Positions 1-4,210 of a DNA stretch of 6,285 nucleotides are shown here, one piece after another (within the stretch, counting starts at the first letter, position 1; each line of letters begins with the position of its first letter). The notes beneath the pieces are model-generated. The model saw nothing but the letters and a program-made list of their open reading frames with translations. It had not been told where the DNA came from and searched no databases. The DNA comes from UBA2272 sp034368805 (GTDB lineage: Bacteria; Actinomycetota; Coriobacteriia; Anaerosomatales; Anaerosomataceae): positions 1 to 6,285 of the forward strand of contig JAXMLJ010000016.1 of NCBI GenBank assembly GCA_034368805.1. The letters are read 5' to 3'. A program made the position numbers and the translations under genes.

Positions 1-146
1 TCGTGGACCGCCGCTGCGCCACGAGCACCCCGGGGATCTACGCAGCAGGCGACGTGACCGACGGGCTCGGCAAGCAGATCATCATCGCGGCCGGCGAGGG
101 CGCCCGGGCGGCCATCGCGGCTGCGCGCGACCTCAAGCGACAGTAG
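1..146 (+). CDS. Thioredoxin reductase / AhpF-like flavoprotein, C-terminal fragment (5' end outside window)
   Basis: The last 47 codons (frame beginning at base 3, stop TAG at 144-146) encode the C-terminus of an FAD- and NAD(P)H-dependent disulfide oxidoreductase. The fragment contains TSTPGIYAAGDV, the conserved second FAD-binding motif of thioredoxin reductases, in which the Asp contacts the flavin ribityl chain. It is followed by KQIIIAAGEGARAA, the closing helix that packs against FAD. The KQIII-A-GEGA wording is closer to AhpF/NADH:peroxiredoxin reductases than to classical E. coli TrxB, so the exact subfamily is open. The redox CxxC and NAD(P)H-binding parts lie to the left of the window. 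The expected role is cytosolic electron transfer from NAD(P)H to thioredoxin- or glutaredoxin-like disulfides. The gene is convergent with the minus-strand run and is probably functionally unrelated to it. Confidence 0.85.
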   Translation, partial: VDRRCATSTPGIYAAGDVTDGLGKQIIIAAGEGARAAIAAARDLKRQ

Positions 147-202
147 TCCGGCGCATCACGAGCGATCGCCGGCGGTCCGTGCGAAACGCCTCACGCGCCG
201 GA
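147..202. terminator. Inverted repeat in the convergent gap, possible bidirectional stem
   Basis: The 64-base gap between the two convergent stop codons (147-210) holds no gene. Its clearest structure is a perfect 8-base inverted repeat: TCCGGCGC at 147-154, directly after the plus-strand stop, and GCGCCGGA at 195-202, eight bases before the minus-strand stop. The spacer is 40 bases and contains the 8-base palindrome GCGATCGC at 162-169. Neither side is followed by a T-run, so this is not a classical intrinsic terminator. It could be a stem shared by both transcripts, but the long loop and high GC make chance plausible. Confidence 0.25.
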
Positions 203-210
203 CGCAACCG

Positions 211-942
211 CTACGGCGCCACGCGACAACCCCGGGGGTGTCGCTTGATGTGCGCCACCGCGTCGTCCACCGAGTCTGTGATATGGATGAGATCGAGGTC
301 GCCGGGGGTGATCGTACCCTCGGCCACCATACGTTTCTCGAAGAATTCGAACATCGGCGCCCAGAACGCACTGCCGAGCGTGATGACCGGGAAGTCGTCT
401 ATCTTACCTGTCTGCATGAGGGTGAGCGTCTCGAAGACCTCATCGAGCGTCCCGAACCCGCCGGGGCACACCACGAACGCGCACGAGTACTTCACGAGCA
501 TCACCTTGCGCACGAAGAAGTGCTCGAACTCGATGAAGCGGTCCACGTAGTCGTTGGGGTGCTGCTCGTGCGGCAGGTGGATGTTCACGCCGAGTGAAAG
601 GCCGCCGGCCTCCCGGCAACCGCGGTTAGCGGCCTCCATGATGCCGGGGCCGCCGCCGGTCATGACGCAGAAGCCCGCCTCGGCCAGCGCCCGTCCCATC
701 TCGCGCGCCTGCTCGTAGTGCGGGTGGCCTTCGCGGAAGCGTGCCGAGCCGAACACGGTCACACAGGGCCGGTCGATCTTCAGAAACTCGAAGCCGCGCA
801 GGAACTCGAGGAAGATGCGCACCGCGCCCTCGACGTTCTCGTGGCGGTCGTCTTTGCTCGCCAGGAAGTCGGACTCGGCGCCATTCACCATCTCGAGCAG
901 CGACTCATCGTACGCGCGCCGGCCGTCGGGTCCGTCGGTCAT
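211..942 (-). CDS. LOG-family nucleoside 5'-monophosphate phosphoribohydrolase (243 aa)
   Basis: This is a LOG-family (TIGR00730, lysine decarboxylase-like Rossmann fold) protein. Family members hydrolyse the N-glycosidic bond of nucleoside 5'-monophosphates, releasing the base and ribose 5-phosphate; some act on cytokinin ribotides and others, such as PpnN, on ordinary nucleotides. Both signature motifs are intact: GGGPGIMEAANRG at residues 96-108 and PGGFGT with the following Glu at 160-168. The Arg-Lys pair before them (145-146) is also present. Residues 1-57 precede the conserved VTVFGSAR strand, a longer N-terminus than minimal LOG proteins have. The start is ATG at 942-940, which overlaps the psuG stop as ATGA and has a GGGGAG ribosome site six bases upstream; an in-frame extension to 1026 would run deep into psuG. 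It is the last gene of the run, so it is probably co-translated with psuG. Substrate is not readable from sequence; cytosolic nucleotide salvage fits the neighbours better than hormone synthesis. Confidence 0.92.
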   Translation of the reverse strand: MTDGPDGRRAYDESLLEMVNGAESDFLASKDDRHENVEGAVRIFLEFLRGFEFLKIDRPCVTVFGSARFREGHPHYEQAREMGRALAEAGFCVMTGGGPGIMEAANRGCREAGGLSLGVNIHLPHEQHPNDYVDRFIEFEHFFVRKVMLVKYSCAFVVCPGGFGTLDEVFETLTLMQTGKIDDFPVITLGSAFWAPMFEFFEKRMVAEGTITPGDLDLIHITDSVDDAVAHIKRHPRGCRVAP

Positions 943-1883
943 GCGCGTCTCCCCTCGATGTGTCCGATAGAGCCCCGGTGGGACAGCGCCATGGCGATGC
1001 GAGCGCCGAGCTGCGCGTTCGACCATACGAGCGCCTTATTGGCGGCCTCGCTCGCCCCGCCGGTAAGTTCGTGGATGCGCGCGAGGAGGAACGGCGTGAT
1101 CGCCTTGCCGCGGACACCGCGCTCCCGGGCGTCAGCGACCGCGTGCGCGATGATGCGCTCGATCTCGGCGGGGTCGAGTGCATGCTCCGCATCGATCGGG
1201 TTGGCCACGACCACACCGCCCGCGAGTCCCGTTTCCCACTTGGCCGCAAGCACCTCGGCTACCTCGGCGGGTGTCTCGAATCGGGCGTCGACACCGAAGC
1301 CACTGTCACGGGTGTAGAAGGCAGGGAACGCATCGGTCCGGAAACCAAGGACCGGCACACCGCGGGTCTCGAGGTACTCGAGCGTCAGGCCGATATCGAG
1401 CACCGACTTGGCTCCCGCCGAGACGACCGCCACGCTCGTGCGCGCCAGCTCCTCGAGGTCTGCCGAGACGTCGAACGAGCGCTCCGCGCCGCGGTGCACA
1501 CCGCCGATCCCGCCGGTCGCGAACACGCTGATGCCCGCCATCGCGGCGATCGCCATCGTGCCGGCGACCGTGGTGGCGCCGTTGGAGCCGCGCGCCACCA
1601 GCAATGGCAGGTCCCGGCGTGACGCTTTGGGCGTGTCGCCCGCGGTACCGAGCATCTCGATCTCGTCGCGCGTGATGCCGACGGCTAGCTCGCCACCGAT
1701 GACCGCGACCGTCGCGGGGACCACGCCCTCCTCACGCGCGATGCGCTCGCACTCCACCGCGCACTCGACGTTGGCGGGATACGGGAAACCGTGCGAGATG
1801 ATCGTGGACTCGAACGCGATAACCGGCTGGCCGGCCTCGAGGGACTCGGCGACCTCGGGCGCAACGCGCATATGCGGTCTCAT
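939..1883 (-). CDS. psuG: Pseudouridine-5'-phosphate glycosidase PsuG (314 aa)
   Basis: PsuG reversibly splits the C-C glycosidic bond of pseudouridine 5'-phosphate to uracil and ribose 5-phosphate, the second step of pseudouridine breakdown in the cytosol. Length (314 aa) is close to the E. coli enzyme (about 312). Residues corresponding to the known E. coli active-site residues are all present at a constant offset: E25 in the FESTIISHG block (E31), K86 in GDTPKASRRDL (K93), D142 (D149), K159 in SAGAKSVLDIG (K166, the lysine that forms the imine with ribose phosphate) and N282 (N289). The FATGGIGGVHRG loop at 121-132 is also typical. The start is ATG at 1883-1881, overlapping the psuK stop as ATGA, with GAGGGAG eight bases upstream; a second ATG at residue 5 is possible. 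Adjacent psuK supplies its substrate. Confidence 0.97.
   Translation of the reverse strand: MRPHMRVAPEVAESLEAGQPVIAFESTIISHGFPYPANVECAVECERIAREEGVVPATVAVIGGELAVGITRDEIEMLGTAGDTPKASRRDLPLLVARGSNGATTVAGTMAIAAMAGISVFATGGIGGVHRGAERSFDVSADLEELARTSVAVVSAGAKSVLDIGLTLEYLETRGVPVLGFRTDAFPAFYTRDSGFGVDARFETPAEVAEVLAAKWETGLAGGVVVANPIDAEHALDPAEIERIIAHAVADARERGVRGKAITPFLLARIHELTGGASEAANKALVWSNAQLGARIAMALSHRGSIGHIEGRRA
949..954 (-). promoter_or_regulatory. Ribosome binding site of the LOG gene, inside the end of psuG
   Basis: Read on the minus strand, GGGGAG lies six bases before the ATG at 942. It decides the start of the LOG gene against the longer in-frame alternative and lies within the last codons of psuG. 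Confidence 0.7.
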
Positions 1884-2800
1884 CGGGCGGACTCCCTCAC
1901 TCTGACATACAGTGATTCGGCGCTGATACTCTCGCTTACCGTTCGCTCGCTTTCGAGCGCGATCGCCGCCAGGGCGCTCGCGGTCTCGGCCGTCTCCCGC
2001 AGACTCACACCCGTAGCGAGTCCCCACGCCACACCGGCGGTGAATGCGTCGCCCGCACCGGTGACGTTGACCACGGACGCGCGCGGGGCCGGAAGCGCGA
2101 AGGACTCATGCTCGTCCGCGCACCACACGCCGTCGGGCCCCATGGTCACGAACACCCGCGCCACACCCGCCTCCAGCAGGCGGGTCGCCGCCCCCTCAGG
2201 ACCGGCGCCGCCCGAGAGTTCCTCGGCTTCGCGCAGGTTCGCCTTGAGCGCGGCGAGCCTGCCGAGGATCGGGCGCGCATGCGGGGCCTTGGCAGTGGAG
2301 ACGGGGTCGAGAACGAGGAGTGCCGAGCCCGCGAGTTCGGCGGCGCGGGCGATGGTCGAAGCGCGGAGGTTCGTGTCGAGCACGACCGCGGCGGCTCCCT
2401 CGAACGCCGCCGGATCCAGCGCGTCGGGCGTGAGGGCGGCAAGCGCCCGCATGTCCGACACCGCCGCCGCCAGGTCGCCGCTCGCATCGAGTACCGCCAG
2501 GTAGCGGGAGCCGGGGCTCCCCTCGGCAACCAGGCTGTAGCTCGTGTCGATCCCCGCGCGACGGCACTCCTGGTCGAGCGCGCGAGCCTCGACGTCCGAG
2601 CCGAACGAGGTCACGAGCCGGACATCGGCGCCGAGTCGCGCAAGGTTCTCGGCGATGTTGCGCCCCACCCCGCCGGGGCTGACGCGCACGTGCCCGGGGT
2701 TCGAGTCACGCAGGGCGAACCGCCCTGCGGGCAGTCCGATGATGTCGGTGTTGGCGCCACCTACAACGGTGATGCGCGGACGTGTGGCCCCGGCGCTCAC
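1880..2800 (-). CDS. psuK: Pseudouridine kinase PsuK, PfkB/ribokinase family (306 aa)
   Basis: This is a PfkB-family sugar/nucleoside kinase, assigned as pseudouridine kinase: ATP plus pseudouridine gives pseudouridine 5'-phosphate. The N-terminal block is intact, with VGGANTDI at 13-20, then DSNPG at 32-36 and PGGVGRNIAENLARLG at 42-57, which matches the corresponding stretch of E. coli PsuK almost residue for residue. The second PfkB signature VNVTGAGDAFTAG spans 244-256 with catalytic base D251, and a KANLREAEEL block follows K187. Length agrees with E. coli PsuK (about 313). The start is GTG at 2800-2798, sharing bases with the HAD stop (GTGA). No Shine-Dalgarno-like sequence precedes it and no alternative start lies before the first conserved strand, so translation probably depends on reinitiation after the HAD gene. 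It overlaps psuG by four bases downstream. Specificity is inferred from the sequence match plus psuG adjacency. Confidence 0.95.
   Translation of the reverse strand: MSAGATRPRITVVGGANTDIIGLPAGRFALRDSNPGHVRVSPGGVGRNIAENLARLGADVRLVTSFGSDVEARALDQECRRAGIDTSYSLVAEGSPGSRYLAVLDASGDLAAAVSDMRALAALTPDALDPAAFEGAAAVVLDTNLRASTIARAAELAGSALLVLDPVSTAKAPHARPILGRLAALKANLREAEELSGGAGPEGAATRLLEAGVARVFVTMGPDGVWCADEHESFALPAPRASVVNVTGAGDAFTAGVAWGLATGVSLRETAETASALAAIALESERTVSESISAESLYVRVRESAR
1892..1898 (-). promoter_or_regulatory. Ribosome binding site of psuG, inside the end of psuK
   Basis: The minus strand reads GAGGGAG eight bases before the psuG ATG at 1883. It lies within the psuK coding sequence and supports the ATGA-overlap start. 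Confidence 0.65.
2797..2800 (-). promoter_or_regulatory. GTGA stop/start overlap coupling the HAD gene to psuK
   Basis: On the minus strand the HAD stop TGA (2799-2797) overlaps the psuK start GTG (2800-2798). Unlike the psuG and LOG starts, the 15 bases before this GTG contain no purine-rich ribosome site, so termination-reinitiation is the likely route of psuK translation. Confidence 0.55.
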
Positions 2801-3267
2801 GAGCGGAGAGTGGCGACAAGGCGTCGCGGGTCGGACAGCAGCGCAAGCGCGTCGCCTATGTCGGTCACGACCACGTCGGCGGCCCGAACGGCACCTGCCG
2901 CCGCACCCTCGGCGCCGATGACGACGATGCCCACCGCGGCTTCGCCGAGCATAAGAGCGTCGTTGGCGCCGTTGCCGATCGCCACCGTCCGCTCCGCGCC
3001 GAGTTCCCGGAGCAGGTCACGCTTCTGCTCGCCCTCGGCTCCGCGTTCGATGATCCTCACGGCGATGCCCGCCTCGGCCTTGAGCGTCGCGGCCGTCCCG
3101 TGCGTGTCAGCGGTGACCGCCACGATATCGAGTACGTCCGCAAGCGCGGCGAGCGTCTCGGCCACGCCCGGCAGCAGCTCACCACCAGCCGCGATCGTGC
3201 CATTCACGTCGAGCAGCAGGTGGCCCAGTCCTAGTGTCCCGTATCCCGGGATGTCTACCTTGAGCAC
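2797..3267 (-). CDS. Small soluble P-type-ATPase-like HAD-superfamily protein (156 aa)
   Basis: This is a single-domain HAD protein resembling the soluble P-type-ATPase-like family (the COG4087 type found in archaea and anaerobes). It opens with a short IPGYGTLGLGHL strand region. Motif I is D20-V-N-G-T24 with nucleophile D20, motif II is T52 in VTADTHGT, motif III is K82, and motif IV is GNGAND at 98-103; ADVVVTDIGDALALL closes the fold. The second Asp of phosphatase motif I is Asn here (P-type ATPases have Thr), and GDGxND reads GNGxND. There is no cap domain and no membrane segment. An aspartyl-phosphate could form but its hydrolysis may be slow. The start is GTG at 3267-3265, with GGGAG five bases upstream; extension to 3360 would enter the transporter gene and adds non-conserved residues. 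It overlaps psuK by four bases. Substrate is unknown; phosphatase or phosphotransferase activity toward a nucleotide or sugar phosphate is only suggested by context. Confidence 0.88.
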   Translation of the reverse strand: MLKVDIPGYGTLGLGHLLLDVNGTIAAGGELLPGVAETLAALADVLDIVAVTADTHGTAATLKAEAGIAVRIIERGAEGEQKRDLLRELGAERTVAIGNGANDALMLGEAAVGIVVIGAEGAAAGAVRAADVVVTDIGDALALLSDPRRLVATLRS

Positions 3268-3272
3268 GTGCG

Positions 3273-3279
3273 CTCCCAA
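3273..3279 (-). promoter_or_regulatory. Ribosome binding site of the HAD gene
   Basis: The minus strand reads TTGGGAG five bases before the GTG at 3267. This fixes the start of the HAD gene in preference to the longer in-frame option beginning at 3360. Confidence 0.65.
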
Positions 3280-3316
3280 GAACGATGGTGTCGCACTAAG
3301 GGTACCCGATGAGCGA

Positions 3317-3331
3317 TAGGCGCAGCGCCTA
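3317..3331. repeat. 15-base perfect palindrome covering the transporter stop codon
   Basis: TAGGCGC and GCGCCTA flank a single A, giving a perfect 15-base inverted repeat; as RNA it would fold with five or six paired bases and a tiny loop. Its minus-strand 5' end is the TAG stop of the transporter gene. It sits at the start of the 61-base gap before the HAD gene, the largest gap in the run. No U-run follows (the minus strand continues TCGCTCATCGGG), so it is not a classical terminator. Partial attenuation or an mRNA end/processing point are possibilities. Confidence 0.4.
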
Positions 3332-4186
3332 CGGCAGGGCGGCGAGGAGCACCGCGGCAAGCGCGACCGCCACGCCCACGCGCTGAAGCCAGGTCAGACG
3401 CTCCCCGAGGAAGACGCGGGCGAGCACGGCGACGACGACCGGAAAGAGCGAGCCGAGGACCGAGGCGACCGCGAGCGGACCGAGGCGGATGGCCGTGAGC
3501 ATGGTGACGTTGGCGAGCGCGTCGGTCAGCCCCGCGCCGAGCGAGGCGGGCATCGCGGTCCGGTCGGCGGGGAACCCCCGGCCAAACCGCATCGCGAGAA
3601 CCACCGCGACCGCTATCGAGACGCAGCGCGCCGCGAGCACCGGTGTCAGCCCGCTTGCCGGTGCGGTGAACGAGAAGGCGACGAACGCGCCGGAGAAGCC
3701 GACCCCCGCCAGCAGCGACAACATGAGTGCGCGCCGGGGCCGGTACTCGTGCGCCGCGGCGTGTGTCACATCGTCGGGCGCAATGCTCACGATCACGATC
3801 GCCACCAGCGCGAGACCGATGCCGGAAAGCGTCATAGGCGACAGGCGCGTCCCACCCGCCAGGTCGAACGCCGCCGGCAAGGCCGCCGACAACGCTGCCA
3901 CGATCGGCGCGACGATGCTCATCCGTCCGACAGCAAGCGCAGCGAACAGCGACATCACGCCGATCACGCCCGAGAATCCCGAGACCGCTCCCCACAGGAG
4001 ATCCGCACTCGTCGGTGATGCAGCGGGCAGCAGCAGCACCGCGATGCCGAGTAGCACGATAGAGAGCAGGTGCGATGTCCCCGTGACCGCGTACGCCGAG
4101 TCACGTCGGGTCGCGACGCCCCCGAGAAAGTCGCCGACGCCGAACAGAAGTGAGGTCGCGAGGGCCAGAAGGACAGTTGCAGTCAT
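3329..4186 (-). CDS. EamA/DMT-superfamily transporter (285 aa)
   Basis: This is an inner-membrane drug/metabolite transporter family protein with two EamA repeats. About ten hydrophobic segments can be seen, roughly at residues 3-23, 34-54, 62-84, 88-108, 118-137, then a charged linker (138-152, DDVTHAAAHEYRPRR), 153-173, 180-200, 212-232, 236-258 and 265-284. The second repeat ends in the recognisable EamA block with FPVVVAVLARVFLGERL at 248-264. The glycine-rich LLFGVGDFLGG near the N-terminus resembles other bacterial EamA proteins. The start is ATG at 4186-4184; no strong ribosome site precedes it (a weak TGGG lies close by). It follows the AOR stop by 24 bases and precedes the HAD gene by 61 bases. 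EamA proteins move diverse small molecules by proton exchange or facilitated diffusion, and the substrate cannot be read from sequence. Position would allow a nucleoside or an organic acid/aldehyde-pathway metabolite. Confidence 0.9.
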   Translation of the reverse strand: MTATVLLALATSLLFGVGDFLGGVATRRDSAYAVTGTSHLLSIVLLGIAVLLLPAASPTSADLLWGAVSGFSGVIGVMSLFAALAVGRMSIVAPIVAALSAALPAAFDLAGGTRLSPMTLSGIGLALVAIVIVSIAPDDVTHAAAHEYRPRRALMLSLLAGVGFSGAFVAFSFTAPASGLTPVLAARCVSIAVAVVLAMRFGRGFPADRTAMPASLGAGLTDALANVTMLTAIRLGPLAVASVLGSLFPVVVAVLARVFLGERLTWLQRVGVAVALAAVLLAALP

Positions 4187-4210
4187 GGTGCCCAGGATAC
4201 CCCAGTGAGC

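Noticed and set aside
162..169. GCGATCGC palindrome as a possible regulatory or repeat element
   Set aside because: It is a single copy in the gap, and an 8-base GC-rich palindrome is expected by chance at this composition.
943..1026. Longer N-terminus for the LOG gene
   Set aside because: The extra 28 codons run into psuG and look like frame-shifted coding sequence. The ATG at 942 has a good ribosome site and an ATGA overlap.
741..1622. Plus-strand open frame (293 codons) antisense to psuG and LOG
   Set aside because: It is a compositional shadow dominated by Arg, Ala and His. PsuG on the other strand keeps every known active-site residue.
1884..2027. Longer N-terminus for psuG
   Set aside because: The 48 extra codons lie inside psuK and are unlike PsuG. 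The ATG at 1883 gives the family length.
2108..3319. Plus-strand open frame (403 codons) antisense to psuK and the HAD gene
   Set aside because: It has low-complexity Arg/Ala/Ser composition and no recognisable domain, and it opposes two genes with intact catalytic motifs.
3268..3328. Possible promoter for the HAD-psuK-psuG-LOG unit
   Set aside because: I looked for -35/-10 pairs on the minus strand; TACCCT is a poor -10 and no TTGACA-like hexamer lies 16-18 bases upstream.
3268..3360. Longer N-terminus for the HAD gene
   Set aside because: The extra residues are Cys/Arg/Ser-rich and overlap the transporter gene; the GTG at 3267 has a strong ribosome site and begins at the conserved first strand.
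3255..3995. Minus-strand open frame (246 codons) in another frame of the transporter gene
   Set aside because: It is extremely Arg-rich with no motif; the EamA protein in the alternative frame has clear membrane segments and the family C-terminal block.
4187..4210. TATCCT before the transporter as a -10 box
   Set aside because: It would leave a leader of only a few bases and has no matching -35; the transporter is more likely co-transcribed with AOR.
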